From Allomeiothermus silvanus DSM 9946 (GTDB lineage Bacteria; Deinococcota; Deinococci; Deinococcales; Thermaceae): a DNA stretch of 64,000 nt. This document shows positions 1 to 8,575 of this stretch, one piece after another. The DNA lies in the NCBI RefSeq assembly GCF_000092125.1, contig NC_014212.1, positions 1,880,001-1,944,000 of the forward strand. Direction: 5' to 3'. Every line of letters begins with the position of its first letter. Positions within the stretch are counted from its first letter, which is position 1. A program made the translations under genes and the position numbers. The notes below the pieces were generated by a model, which saw nothing but the letters and a program-made list of their open reading frames with translations, was not told where the DNA came from and did no database searches.

Positions 1-486
1 GCCCCCCTCGGCCCCTGCCGAGACAATCTTGGGAGTGTAGATCTCGGTGAACCCCTGGGCGTCGAGGTAGTTGCGGAAACCGCGCACCAAGGCCGCCTGC
101 ACCTGGAGGGCAGCCCGGGCTTTCTCCCCCCGCAAGCTTACATAGCGGTACTCGAGCAAGGTTTCTGGGTTGACCCGCCACTCTTCCTTAGGGATTTCGA
201 TAGGGGAAGGCTCGAGGGCCGCCGACACCACCTCGATCCCGTTAGCCAGCACCTCGTAACCGCCGGGGGCTTTGGCGTTTTCCACTACCTTACCCGTTAC
301 CCGGATGCTCGACTCGGCCAGGGGGAGGTCTACCCCCTTCTCCACCACTACTTGCACGATCCCGCTGCGGTCACGCACCAGGGCGAACTGGATACCACCT
401 AGGTCGCGCTTCCAATGCAAAAAGCCCAGCAGGCTGACCTGCTCTCCGACGTGATGAGGTATTTCGCTTGCCAGTACTCGCGCCAT
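1..486 (-). CDS. aspS: Aspartyl-tRNA synthetase, archaeal/AspRS2 type (N-terminal part)
   Basis: The minus-strand frame is open from the ATG at 486 to the window edge (162 codons), so the C-terminal catalytic core is missing here. It begins MARVLASEIPHHVGEQVSLL, followed by an OB-fold anticodon-binding domain (GFLHWKRDLGGIQFALVRDR, then a VTGKVVENAKAPGGYE stretch). It enters the class II core with the motif 1 region ending FTEIYTPKIVSAGAEGG. The short N-terminal domain and the TPKIVSAGAEGG string are typical of archaeal-type AspRS, which in Thermus is the non-discriminating enzyme that also makes Asp-tRNA(Asn) for GatCAB. Discrimination cannot be judged from this fragment. An AAGGAG box lies about 8 nt before the ATG. 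Confidence 0.88.
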   Translation of the reverse strand, partial: MARVLASEIPHHVGEQVSLLGFLHWKRDLGGIQFALVRDRSGIVQVVVEKGVDLPLAESSIRVTGKVVENAKAPGGYEVLANGIEVVSAALEPSPIEIPKEEWRVNPETLLEYRYVSLRGEKARAALQVQAALVRGFRNYLDAQGFTEIYTPKIVSAGAEGG

Positions 487-507
487 CGATCCGCTCCTTG
501 GGCTTAC

Positions 508-540
508 AAAAACCCCCCGACCCAAAGGCGAGCCGGGGGG
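508..540 (-). terminator. Rho-independent terminator after tatD
   Basis: Read on the minus strand, a CCCCCCG/CGGGGGG stem (534-540 with 513-519) and a 14-nt loop are followed by five T (512-508). It lies between the end of tatD and the start of aspS, so it probably ends the tatD transcript. It is only about 20 nt upstream of the aspS start, so an attenuator for aspS is an alternative. Confidence 0.75.
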
Positions 541-646
541 CGTTTACCCACTCCCCCTTTAGGAATTGTCGTTCCTAAGACCCAACATCTCCCTAGAGAG
601 TCTACGTGCAGGATTTTCTCTGGTCAAGCGCTGCTCCGGCGTTCGC

Positions 647-1411
647 CTAAAAGCCAAAAAGCCGCTGTGCGTTCTCGTCGGTAGTTTGCTCCAGCATCTT
701 CGCTGGTATGTCTCTAACCGCGGCCAGCCGCTCGAGCGTGTGCCGCACTAGGGCCGGATGGTTGCGCTGGCCCCGGTGGGGCTCGGGGGGGAGAAAGGGG
801 CTGTCGGTCTCCACCAGGAGCCTATCAAGCGGCACTTCCTTGGCAGCAGCCCGCAGGGCATCGTTCCCCTTATAGGTGAGCGGCCCGGCGAAGCTTACAT
901 AACCGCCCAGCTCGAGCCCTACTTCCAAAAGCCGTAGATTCCCCCCGTATGCATGGAGCACGAACCGGGGGGGGCGATGGAGCAGCAACCACTCGGCCAG
1001 CTCGCTCTCGGCAGCATCGCTGCCCTTGGCGCTGCGGACATGGAGGATGAGGGGAAGGCCCTGGCTTTGGGCGAGTTGGGCTTGGAAGTCCAAGGCACGG
1101 TACTGGGCAGACCGGGTTTCGGGCTTCCAGTAAAAATCCAGCCCACTTTCGCCGATAGCCCGCACTTTGGGGTACTGGACGAGTTCGCCCAGGTCGGCCT
1201 CGAGTTCGGGGGAGAGCCTCTCGGCCTCGGTGGGGTGTAGCCCGACGGCGGCCCAGACGTTGGGGTTTTGCTCGGCGATCTCCAGGGCTTTACGGTTTTT
1301 TACCGGGTCGGTGCCGATGGTCAGGATGGCCCGAAAGTCGCGTGCTGCGTAGAGGGCGGCCTCGAGTTCGTCCGTTTCCAGGTAATCCAAGTGGCAGTGA
1401 GTATCGGTCAC
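647..1411 (-). CDS. tatD: TatD family metal-dependent hydrolase
   Basis: 254 aa, the usual length for the family. TatD proteins are TIM-barrel metal-dependent DNases, with 3'-5' exonuclease activity reported for the E. coli member. Visible metal and active-site motifs in order: DTHCHLD near the start, GLHPTEA around residue 58, IGESGLDFYW around 87, LHVRSA (His), VLHAYGG (His) and ETDSPFLPPEPHRG near residue 200. The ORF is complete and starts MTDTHCHLD, so the start is unambiguous. It stands alone on the minus strand with a terminator behind it. The cellular substrate cannot be read from sequence. Confidence 0.93.
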   Translation of the reverse strand: MTDTHCHLDYLETDELEAALYAARDFRAILTIGTDPVKNRKALEIAEQNPNVWAAVGLHPTEAERLSPELEADLGELVQYPKVRAIGESGLDFYWKPETRSAQYRALDFQAQLAQSQGLPLILHVRSAKGSDAAESELAEWLLLHRPPRFVLHAYGGNLRLLEVGLELGGYVSFAGPLTYKGNDALRAAAKEVPLDRLLVETDSPFLPPEPHRGQRNHPALVRHTLERLAAVRDIPAKMLEQTTDENAQRLFGF

Positions 1412-1478
1412 GCGAATTAGGGTATCGGGGGTGGGGGAGGGGGCATTGGAGTGTAAGGAACGTTGCCTAATACGTCCT

Positions 1479-1495
1479 ACGTCCTACGTCGTACG
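1479..1495 (-). repeat. Short dispersed repeat, copy 1
   Basis: On the minus strand this reads CGTACGACGTAGGACGT and lies in a run of ACGTC(C)T steps (1471-1498) between tatD and the lipoprotein gene. A 16/17 identical copy sits at 63256-63272. The rest of 1412-1620 holds a small hairpin (ACGGCG-gta-CGCCGT near 1504) and no gene that I can support. Confidence 0.5.
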
Positions 1496-1620
1496 TCTGG
1501 GTGTACGGCGGTACGCCGTCCCAACAGGGAATCGTCCCCCCGCGTCTTGCGTTTGGCGGGTAGCGTACGACATCCTCCCAACCAACATTCGACTTGGGGT
1601 GTCGCAGATATCGTGGAGGT

Positions 1621-2646
1621 ATGCGCAGCATCCTCCTTTTGGCGTTGTGGCTGGTGGCCTGTGCCCCAAGGCTCTCGCTGGTGGACCCGGGCCGTCCCCC
1701 TTCCCCCGACACCTGGGGGCCACAGGCGGCCCCGCTCGAGTGGTGGTATGTTTCGGCCTACCTGCCGGAGGAGGGGTGGGCTTTTCACTGGGCTTTCTTC
1801 AAGGCCTATACCCAGCTCCGTCCGGAAATTGCCAATACCCTCCTAGGAGCCGTGAACCCCGGCCCTTTCCACGTTGCCCACATCGCGGTGACCGATCTGC
1901 GCTCGAACCAGAAAGTGTTTGTTGAGCGCTCAGACGTACCGCAGGGAGGTGCTACCGTACGCTACCCGCCGCTATACCTCGAGATGCCTTCCGAAAAGGG
2001 GGCTTCCGATGGCTGGAAGCTTTGGCAAGAGGGCGAGGCTTTTCGGCTGGTGGGTGCGGGGTTGGATCTTCGGCTCACTCCGCTTAAACCCCCGGTGGCC
2101 CACCCTCCGGGCTACTCCGGCACCGAGGAGACCGGGCGGATGTACTACGTCTCCTATACCCGCCTGGCCTTAGAGGGTACCTATCAGGGCCGGGCCTTGC
2201 GTGGTGAGGCTTGGATGGACCACCAGTGGGGCGACCAGCTCGCGGGCCGCTCGGCTACTTGGGACTGGTTTGGTCTACAGCTTTCTAATGATCGAGAGGT
2301 AATGCTCTACCGGGTGAAGAACGCCTCCGGTGAGGTAGTGCAGCTCGCGGGAAGCTGGATTGGCCCAGATGGGCGGGTGGGCGAACTCAAAAACCTGCGC
2401 ATGACCCCTCGCGAAGCCTGGACCTCGCCCAGTGGGCGGAGCTACACCCTTTCGTGGGGCGTCGAAGGGGAGGGCTTCAGCCTGAGCCTGAACCCGCTGC
2501 GCGAAGACCAAGAGCTTCTGGCGGCCTCGAGCCAGGTGGCCTACTGGGAAGGCCCGGTCTCCGGAGCCGGGACCTGGCAAGGCCAGGCGGTGACGGCGAA
2601 AGGTATGGGTGAGTTCGTGGCAGGGCCTTACCTTCCCGGGCCATAG
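1621..2646 (+). CDS. Secreted lipoprotein with AttH/CrtC-like lipocalin domain
   Basis: 341 aa from the ATG at 1621. The N-terminus MRSILLLALWLVACAP is a signal peptide ending in a lipobox (LVAC, Cys14), so the protein is predicted to be lipid-anchored outside the cytoplasmic membrane. The body matches the two-lobed lipocalin-like fold shared by AttH and hydroxyneurosporene synthase/CrtC proteins: LEWWYVSAYLP near the start, FHVAHIAVTD, and the hallmark MDHQWGDQ followed by WDWFGLQLSNDREVMLY in the second half. A function in carotenoid hydration is not supported, because many such proteins have unknown substrates. GGAGG lies only one base before this ATG, so an upstream TTG at 1594 (nine more residues) remains possible. 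Confidence 0.8.
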   Translation: MRSILLLALWLVACAPRLSLVDPGRPPSPDTWGPQAAPLEWWYVSAYLPEEGWAFHWAFFKAYTQLRPEIANTLLGAVNPGPFHVAHIAVTDLRSNQKVFVERSDVPQGGATVRYPPLYLEMPSEKGASDGWKLWQEGEAFRLVGAGLDLRLTPLKPPVAHPPGYSGTEETGRMYYVSYTRLALEGTYQGRALRGEAWMDHQWGDQLAGRSATWDWFGLQLSNDREVMLYRVKNASGEVVQLAGSWIGPDGRVGELKNLRMTPREAWTSPSGRSYTLSWGVEGEGFSLSLNPLREDQELLAASSQVAYWEGPVSGAGTWQGQAVTAKGMGEFVAGPYLPGP

Positions 2647-3233
2647 GTTTCCGGGTGGTCGCTCTGAGACGCTTCTTTCGCCGCCGATAGGCGGGGCGAC
2701 GCCTCTTTCGTCGCCGAGTGGGGTAAAGCCGCCTCGCGCAAGGCCCGCTCCTCTGCGGGGATACGAATCCCCAGCAAAAGCCCGGCGTTGAGCAGCGTGG
2801 CCACGAGAGCGGTCACCCAGGCTCCGAAGCCAAGCGGTAGAGCGAGCAGCTCGAGCCCTACCGCCAGGTAGTTGGGGTGCCGGAGAAAGCGGTAGGGACC
2901 GGTTCTAACCCGCTTTGCCCCGGGAATCACCAGGATGCGGGTGTTCCAATAGGGCCCCAGGCTGGTGATGGCCCAGTAGCGCAGGAACTGGGCTAGGATG
3001 AAGACTGCCAGCCAGAACCCCCAGGCCGGGGCGAGACCCCCCCGCGCTAACCCCTCGAAAAACCACCCCAGCATCCAGCCAATGTGCAGCAGGAAGAAAA
3101 GCGGATAATGCTCCCGCCCGTACTCCCGGGCCCCCCGCTGGAGCGCCCAGGCCAGGTTTCGCCGAGCTAGCCGGAGTTCCAAGAGCCGCTGGAGGGTTAC
3201 CCATAGGAGGGCGAGGTAGATGGGCCAGTCCAC
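2628..3233 (-). CDS. ICMT-like membrane methyltransferase, partner of type III PKS
   Basis: 201 aa membrane protein of the isoprenylcysteine carboxyl methyltransferase family. Four to five hydrophobic helices are visible, and the conserved C-terminal SAM-binding region appears as GPYRFLRHPNYLAVGLELLALPL with a final IPAEERALRE. In Bacillus the same pair (BpsA-BpsB) makes alkylpyrones and methylates them, so the likely role is O-methylation of the pyrone or resorcinol made by the next gene. It starts 3 nt after the polyketide synthase stop and is probably translated from the same mRNA. The last 30 residues are a low-complexity tail (SATKEASPRL, SAAKEASQS) coded by two imperfect DNA repeats, absent from what I know of the family. 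Confidence 0.85.
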   Translation of the reverse strand: MDWPIYLALLWVTLQRLLELRLARRNLAWALQRGAREYGREHYPLFFLLHIGWMLGWFFEGLARGGLAPAWGFWLAVFILAQFLRYWAITSLGPYWNTRILVIPGAKRVRTGPYRFLRHPNYLAVGLELLALPLGFGAWVTALVATLLNAGLLLGIRIPAEERALREAALPHSATKEASPRLSAAKEASQSDHPETYGPGR

Positions 3234-3236
3234 AGT

Positions 3237-4349
3237 TCACCAGCGCAGGAGGACCCCCTCGAGGGCGAACCCCGGCCCCAGGGCCAGCAGCAGGCCCATT
3301 TCGCCGGCTTTCCGAGGGCCACGCATGAGGCGCTCGAGCACGAACAGCACCGTGGGGCTGGACATATTGCCGTACTCCCGCAGCACCTCCCAGGCCGCGG
3401 CTAAGCTTTCCGGGCTCGAGCCCAGAGCTTCCTGGTAGGCAGCCAGCACCTTGGCCCCGCCCGGGTGGAGGACGTGCAGGTCGATCTCCTCGGGGAAGAG
3501 CCCATGCTCTTCAAGCCCCTGTACGACCAGTGCAGGCAACTGCTGCTGGACCAGGGTAGGGATGCTCTGGGCGAAGCGCACCTGGAGCCCCTGGGGATGA
3601 AGATCCCAGCCCATGATTTCGTAACTCTTGGGCAAGAGCCGGGTGAAACCACCCAGGACGCTGGGAAAGCGCGTACTTGAAGCAGCGGGGTCATCGGCTA
3701 CCCCCTCTGCCCCCAGTACCACCGCCGCTGCCCCATCCGCGAACAGGCTGCTGGCGACGACATTGCTTTTGCTGCGGTCGCCGGGGATAAAAGTCAGGCT
3801 GCATAGCTCCACTGCGACCAGTAAAATTACCCGCCCTGGGTGGAGCCGGGCTAGATCGGCAGAACGGGCCAGGCCTGCCGCACCCCCTGCGCAGCCCAGC
3901 CCCCATAGCGGAAGACGTATCGCCGAAGGGGGGATGCCGAGTTCCTGGGCAAGGTAAGCCTCTGGGCTGGGGGTGGCGATCCCGGTGGTGCTCACGAATA
4001 CCACCCCGGCTACGTCCTGGGGCGTTCTCCCGGCGGCTAGAAGCGCCTTGCGGCTGGCATTAAGGGAGAGTTCCAGGGCGGCTTCGAACCAGGCTCGGTT
4101 TTTCTCCGGGAAGGAGTGCTCGTGGGTGTACCACTCGGGGGGGCGGGCCAGGTAACGCTTGGCGATCCCGGTGTTTTCGAAGACCCCGATGAGCCGGTTC
4201 ACCTGGGGCAGATCGCGGAAAAGCCCTCGCGCCAGCTCCCGTGCTTGGGCCTGGCCGAGGGCATAAGGGGGCAATGCGGTTCCCACCCCGAGGATTCGGG
4301 CTTGTGAACAGGATTCACCTGCTGGGAGGGTTTGGAGCTTCTCAATCAT
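3237..4349 (-). CDS. Type III polyketide synthase (chalcone/stilbene synthase family)
   Basis: 370 aa, normal for a type III PKS. The catalytic triad is visible: Cys153 in [11 protein letters not shown], His295 in VLHPGGAK and Asn328 in [14 protein letters not shown]. The C-terminal signature [12 protein letters not shown] is present. Such enzymes extend a fatty acyl-CoA with malonyl-CoA to give alkylpyrones or alkylresorcinols. The start overlaps the 3' end of the nitroreductase frame by 8 nt and the ICMT gene follows after 3 nt, so the three genes form one unit. Its upstream gene has been cut by the prophage, so transcription from the original promoter is probably lost. Confidence 0.92.
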   Translation of the reverse strand: MIEKLQTLPAGESCSQARILGVGTALPPYALGQAQARELARGLFRDLPQVNRLIGVFENTGIAKRYLARPPEWYTHEHSFPEKNRAWFEAALELSLNASRKALLAAGRTPQDVAGVVFVSTTGIATPSPEAYLAQELGIPPSAIRLPLWGLGCAGGAAGLARSADLARLHPGRVILLVAVELCSLTFIPGDRSKSNVVASSLFADGAAAVVLGAEGVADDPAASSTRFPSVLGGFTRLLPKSYEIMGWDLHPQGLQVRFAQSIPTLVQQQLPALVVQGLEEHGLFPEEIDLHVLHPGGAKVLAAYQEALGSSPESLAAAWEVLREYGNMSSPTVLFVLERLMRGPRKAGEMGLLLALGPGFALEGVLLRW

Positions 4350-5100
4350 CGCGCTCGGGGGTCCGGCAAGAGTCGCGGAACACGTACTGCGAAATGCGCT
4401 TGCGGTGATCCGATCTCCAGTCGATGCGGGGCCGGGGTTTCTCCGGGGGGACGTACCCCAGACGGTATACGGCCATCAGCTCGAGTTCGTCAGGCACCTC
4501 GAGGATGCGTTTTATCTCCTCCCAAGCCTCGGGGATTTCCATGGGGGTGCTTACGAACTGGATGCCCATTCCAAGCTCGACGGTAGTGAGCCAGATGTTC
4601 TCTATGGCCATGCCCAGCCCCAGGATGCTGTAGAAGCCAGAAAGCTCCCCAGGGCGGTACTCGGTTTTATCCAAAAGGGCCGCCAAAAGCAACGGAGAGC
4701 CTGCTATTAGCTTGCGGTTATCCTCGCCCAGCACCTTAGGTACGCCCAGGGCGCGCAGCAAACCCAACGCGCCAGGGCTCGTGATCTGCCGGGTGAACGG
4801 GCGCAACGGCCCGGGCAACTGATCGATGAGGATGCCGTCGCGCCGCTCCTGCATCTCTTGTTCAGAGAAACGGAAGTAGGGTCGGTAGCGCTCGAAGAAC
4901 TTCCCCTCCGCGATCAGGCGCTCCATACTGCTCCCGCCCAGCTCGGCGATGCGCTCGCGCTTGGCTTTGTCCTCGATCAGGACGAAACGCCACGGCTGCG
5001 AGTTGAAGTGGCTGGGTGCGCGCGAGGCGGCTTCCATCAAGAGGTGCTGGTGCTCCCTCGAGACCGGCTTATCCAGGAAGGGGCCGTTGGTGGTCTTGCG
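4342..5100 (-). pseudogene. Nitroreductase family protein, 3' part, cut by prophage
   Basis: From 5100 downwards the frame reads [20 protein letters not shown] and continues through [22 protein letters not shown], the FMN-binding start of a nitroreductase-fold oxidoreductase, to a stop at 4342. The normal start codon is missing: upstream of 5100 lies the left end of the Mu-like prophage. The missing codons are at 36821-36852, on the far side of the prophage, and joining the two at the shared TTGCG restores the frame. As it stands, translation could only start at the internal TTG/ATG near 5040, losing about 30 residues including conserved ones. It overlaps the PKS start, so in the intact operon the two were probably coupled. 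Confidence 0.93.
5096..5100. repeat. Target-site duplication TTGCG, left copy
   Basis: The five bases TTGCG directly before the prophage end TGT (5101) are repeated directly after its other end ACA (36821-36825). Five-base duplications are the rule for Mu-type transposition. Confidence 0.93.
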
Positions 5101-5107
5101 TGTAATG

Positions 5108-5278
5108 CTACGAGATAATGGTGAAATTGAAGTTTGCTACCCGAAACATGCGGAAGGGTGCGAGAAAAGACGATAAGCACGGGAAAATAAAAGGTTGTGA
5201 GGCGATAAAGACTGGGAAAAAACGAGAGCAAGCGTGCGACGAGATAAAGGTGAAATTCGACGACTTAAAGGTGAAATT
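5108..5278 (+). repeat. Left-end transposase binding sites L1-L3
   Basis: Three 21-bp sites share the core CGAgnTAAaGGTGAAATT: L1 at 5108-5128, L2 at 5237-5257 and L3 at 5258-5278, the last two exactly adjacent. L1 begins 7 nt inside the prophage end, the same distance as R1 at the other end. The number and placement (one site near the terminus and two inside) resemble the attL arrangement of Mu. The stretch between L1 and L2 holds weaker, A-rich partial matches (for example around 5170 and 5202) and no gene. Confidence 0.88.
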
Positions 5279-5334
5279 GAGCAAATAATGAGAGTTTCTG
5301 GCAACCGAAAGAGCAGCCTCAGCTAGCGTAAAAA

Positions 5335-6729
5335 GGAGATACCATCAAGGGGTGTGGAAATACGCTGAGGGCGGTGTATCCTTCCTCCTGGCAAAAAAGT
5401 GAGGGCTTGAAGCCCGAGGGAGGAGGCACACCGCCATGGGGAAGCGTACCAAAGTGGCTGCTTCGCCGATAGGCGAACACCTTGAGGCCCGTTCGTCATC
5501 TCCCACCTGGGAGACGTTGCGGGATTGGCTGAGGGGGAAGATCCGGGAGTTGATGCAGGGGCTGCTGGAGGAGGAAGTGACGGAATTTCTGGGCCGTGCC
5601 CGGTATGAGAGGCGGGCGGCCGTCGATGCGTGCGGTTACCGCAACGGCTACGGCAAGCCGCGGAAGCTGACGACCTCCATGGGCACCATCGAGGTGCGGC
5701 GGCCCCGGGTCCGGGGGGTGGAGGAGCGGTTCGAGAGCCGGATTCTCCCCCTGTTCGCCCGGCGCACGAGGGAGGTCTCGGAGCTGTTGCCCGAGCTGTA
5801 CCTGCACGGGCTGGCCGAGGGCGACTTCGACCTGGCCCTGCGGGGGCTGCTCGGAGAGGAGGCGGCGCTTTCGGCCCGGACGGTAGCCCGCCTGAAGGAG
5901 CGGTGGCAGGCGGAGTGGGAGGCCTGGCGCACGCAGCGGCTGGACGACCGGGCGGTGGTCTACCTGTGGGTGGACGGGGTGTACGTGAAGGCGGGCTTGG
6001 AGCGCGAGCGGGCGGCGCTCTTGGTGGCCATCGCCGCCTTGTCGGATGGCCGCAAGGTGGTGGTGGCGGTCGTACCCGGGTACCGGGAGTCGGTGGAGAG
6101 CTGGTCGGAAGTGCTGCGGGACCTGCGGGAGCGGGGGATGAACGCGCCGCGGCTGGTGATCGGGGACGGGCACCTGGGGATCTGGGGGGCACTGCGCAAC
6201 GTGTGGCCGGAGGCCGACGAGCAGCGGTGCTGGAACCACAAGGTGCTCAATGTGCTGGAGCAGTTGCCGCGCCACCAGCAGGCCGTGGCCAAGCCCATGC
6301 TGGGGGCCATCGCCTACGCGCCGACCCGGGCGGAGGCGGAACGGAAGGGCAAGGAGTTCGAGGCCTGGTGTCACCGGCACGGCTACGGCAAGGCGGCGCA
6401 GACGCTGGGGCGGGACTGGGAGCGGATGGTGACCTTCTACCGGTACCCCAAGGAGCACTGGCGCCACCTGCGGACCACGAACGTGATCGAATCGCCCTTC
6501 GCCGCACTGCGGCTGCGGACGGATGCGGCCAAGCGGTTCAAGAAGGTGGAACGGGCCACGGCAGTGATCTGGAAGATGCTGATGGTGGCCCAAAAGAGGT
6601 TCCGGCGGTTGAATGCCCCGGAGTTGCTGGCCAAGGTCCACGCCGGGGTGCGCTACGAGGACGGCATCGAGGTCACCCAGGAGGAGGTCGCTGCCTGAGC
6701 AGGTTTACACACCTATTGACGGAACCTCC
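5335..6729 (+). mobile_element. IS256-family insertion sequence
   Basis: About 1395 bp. The imperfect inverted repeats are GGAGATACCATCAAGGGG at the left and its counterpart GGAGGTTCCGTCAATAGG read inward from the right, with roughly 22 of 31 positions matching. Both ends are flanked by the direct repeat GTAAAAA (5328-5334 and 6730-6736). It was inserted into the left end of the prophage, between the transposase sites and the repressor. Codon use differs from the surroundings, and I see no CTCGAG inside it. Confidence 0.92.
5436..6698 (+). CDS. IS256-family transposase
   Basis: 420 aa, full length for the family. The DDE residues are visible: Asp180 in YLWVDGVYVK, Asp244 in VIGDGHLGIWGAL and Glu352 in RTTNVIESPFAALRLR. 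The N-terminal half carries CGYRNGYGKPRK and IEVRRPRVRG, typical of mutator-type transposases. The frame is intact, so the element could be active. The ATG at 5436 lies about 100 bp inside the left inverted repeat; GGGAGGAGG is 15 nt upstream. Confidence 0.95.
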   Translation: MGKRTKVAASPIGEHLEARSSSPTWETLRDWLRGKIRELMQGLLEEEVTEFLGRARYERRAAVDACGYRNGYGKPRKLTTSMGTIEVRRPRVRGVEERFESRILPLFARRTREVSELLPELYLHGLAEGDFDLALRGLLGEEAALSARTVARLKERWQAEWEAWRTQRLDDRAVVYLWVDGVYVKAGLERERAALLVAIAALSDGRKVVVAVVPGYRESVESWSEVLRDLRERGMNAPRLVIGDGHLGIWGALRNVWPEADEQRCWNHKVLNVLEQLPRHQQAVAKPMLGAIAYAPTRAEAERKGKEFEAWCHRHGYGKAAQTLGRDWERMVTFYRYPKEHWRHLRTTNVIESPFAALRLRTDAAKRFKKVERATAVIWKMLMVAQKRFRRLNAPELLAKVHAGVRYEDGIEVTQEEVAA

Positions 6730-6816
6730 GTAAAAAGTAATGACAGAGGGTTTTTGCCTCCGTTTTAGGTCAGGAGCTGGGTGTGCCTTACTTACTCAGT
6801 TCTTAATGTTATTTTG

Positions 6817-6941
6817 GGGTATCGGCAATTGGGCAGGGGGGTATCGGCAATCGGGATTAAGGCGATGGCTAACGCAATCTTGCTCTATAACCTGCAAAAT
6901 TGCTTACGATGGGTATCGGCAATCAATCGGGTATCGGCAAT
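6817..6941 (+). repeat. Four direct copies of GGGTATCGGCAAT
   Basis: Identical 13-mers start at 6817, 6839, 6911 and 6929, in two pairs with spacings of 22 and 18 bp, separated by 72 bp. They lie in the otherwise gene-free stretch 6737-7136, between the IS256 copy and the decayed transposase. Iteron-like protein binding sites or remains of IS ends are both possible. They do not resemble the L/R transposase sites or the repressor operator. Confidence 0.7.
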
Positions 6942-6961
6942 TGATATTTATACAAGCACTG

Positions 6962-7019
6962 TGGCAGCTAGAGCCTGCTTGCCCCTTCGCCCCCAAGGCC
7001 AAGCTCTATCTAGCTGCCA
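6962..7019. repeat. Inverted repeat in gene-free stretch
   Basis: TGGCAGCTAGA (6962-6972) is perfectly complementary to TCTAGCTGCCA (7009-7019), with further partial pairing inside. It sits just before the decayed transposase gene and may be an end of that element. Confidence 0.5.
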
Positions 7020-7136
7020 GTCGATCTACCTTCAAGAAACTACGGCAGATCGTTGATACTGACCGCCTGAGGTGAGGCATTAACCTAATTAATAGGGACT
7101 TGACAGGCGGAGAAGCATGAAGGAGGGATAGACACA

Positions 7137-7800
7137 TGCTCACTGGCCCCTCCCTCAACCAGATCGTAGCAGCCGTGAAGCTGGCCCTCGCAGTCAGTCC
7201 GCGCCTGTGGGGCTGGCGCCACACCCAGGCCATGCTGCACTGGCTCAAAGACCACGGCGACAGCGTACCCGCCCCCGCCACCTTCGCTGAGCGAAAGAAA
7301 GCATCGGCTACTCGGACAGACTGCCCTGGCCGCCTGGGGCCAGCCCCCCGTGCGGTTGCGGCTCGATTCCAAGAAACTCCCAACCGCTGCGCTGGCCCGG
7401 GCTTCCCGGGTGGCCCTGCTGGGCCGAATCGGCCGAGACCACGCGGCGAGGGGGCCTTTCTACGGCCTGCGATTACACGCTGGGGTGGATGAGGCCAACT
7501 GGCTGCGACGGGTGGTGACGGGGGATCGAGGCTACGCAAACCGAAGACGCCGAGTGGCGGCCGCTGCCCAGGGGGTTGGTGACCCCCTGCAAGCGGCCCC
7601 AGCCGCCGGGCGGCTTGCAGGGGCATCGCCTCATCGAGCGTGTCTTTGCCTGCTGGGCGCGACGGGGTTTATCAGGGCCCTACCGCCAGCGCGAAGGCTA
7701 GGTGTGTCCCATCGACGCGGTGCGGCTGGCCTGCGCAAGCGCTTCGAGGCCTATCCCTCACTGCCGCATCTGGGGGTGTACCATCCCCTTTGGCGACGCA
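7137..7800 (+). pseudogene. Decayed DDE transposase (IS982/IS5-like), several frameshifts
   Basis: Pieces of one transposase can be followed through three frames. LTGPSLNQIVAAVKLALAV starts at 7137. From about 7353 comes LDSKKLPTAALARAS, then GPFYGLRLHAGVDEANWLRR and VVTGDRGYANRR. From about 7612 a third frame gives GHRLIERVFACWARRG. The LDSK, FYGLRLHA and GDRGY strings are those of IS982/IS5-type transposases. No intact frame remains, so the element cannot make its own transposase. A GGAGG box precedes the first ATG. Exact ends of the element were not found. Confidence 0.7.
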
Positions 7801-7815
7801 CTGGGCGCTTCCAAA

Positions 7816-8556
7816 CTAGGGTGTATTTTTCAGGTGTTCTTTTCCGAATTGGGGTTCTAAGTCTCTCGGCAGTCGCCTCCGCGCCTCGACCACCGGCCCG
7901 ATGATCCGGTCTACCTCTTCAATCGGAATGGCGGTAGGGCCGTTAGAGGCTAGGGGATTAGCAGAGACCAGATAGCTCCCAGTGCGCTCAACCTTGAGCA
8001 GTTTGCAGATGTACGAGCCGTCTTTGAGTTGGGCAACCACCGGCCAGTTGGGGCGGCCGTTGAAACTCTGATCGACCAGGATGATGTCACCGTGGCAGAT
8101 GGGAAAGCGGCCCGCGCACCCACTGTCGCCGAACACCCGGAAAGCCACGAGGTTGCGGCCCCGGGCTAGTTCAGGCTCGACGTAGATCCCGTTTTCCTCG
8201 GTGAGCTGGCCGGGGCCTGCTCCCACCCATCCCACTAACGGCACCTTAGGGCGAATCAGCTCGTGCTTGTTTTCGCTTTCGTAGTACCGCTCGATCAGAT
8301 CGGTAAGGGGGCGACCCAAGGCCAGCGCGAGGCGCTCCAGAGTTTTTAAATCTGTCTTCATCCAACTGCCCGTGGGGCTCTGCCGGCCCCGGCGCAGGTT
8401 GGATAGGGTGCTCCGGCCGATGCCATGCTTGTCGGCAAACTCGTTGTAGGAGCGAAGCCCCTGCTCCCGGATCGCCTGGTCGATCCAATCATTGAAGGGT
8501 CCATTAAGTTCTGGGTAGAGCCTCGGCCGTCCCCCTTTATTTTTGTTCTCTCCCAC
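7816..8556 (-). CDS. Phage repressor, XRE HTH plus S24 LexA-like domain
   Basis: 246 aa from the GTG at 8556, chosen because GAGGAGG lies 7 nt upstream and the frame further up would run through the divergent promoter. The N-terminal half has a helix-turn-helix (SYNEFADKHGIGRSTLSNLRRG). The C-terminal half matches the LexA/CI S24 fold: FRVFGDSGCAGRFPICHGDIILVD, with the likely nucleophile Ser in GDSG, and a candidate catalytic Lys in GSYICKLLKVE. The usual GDSM is GDSG here. The lysogenic repressor of the prophage is the obvious role, perhaps inducible by RecA-stimulated self-cleavage. It is the only prophage gene on the minus strand apart from IS genes. Confidence 0.88.
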   Translation of the reverse strand: MGENKNKGGRPRLYPELNGPFNDWIDQAIREQGLRSYNEFADKHGIGRSTLSNLRRGRQSPTGSWMKTDLKTLERLALALGRPLTDLIERYYESENKHELIRPKVPLVGWVGAGPGQLTEENGIYVEPELARGRNLVAFRVFGDSGCAGRFPICHGDIILVDQSFNGRPNWPVVAQLKDGSYICKLLKVERTGSYLVSANPLASNGPTAIPIEEVDRIIGPVVEARRRLPRDLEPQFGKEHLKNTP

Positions 8557-8575
8557 AACCCCTCCTCTAAAGTCC

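Noticed and set aside
5037-5231. Separate 64-aa gene across the prophage left end
   Set aside because: It crosses the prophage border and is out of frame with the nitroreductase; it is a chance frame.
6817-6941. CRISPR-like array from four GGGTATCGGCAAT copies
   Set aside because: The repeats are only 13 bp and the spacings (22, 72, 18) are irregular, with no cas gene in the window.
7137-7800. Functional transposase gene
   Set aside because: The conserved pieces lie in three frames with stops between them.
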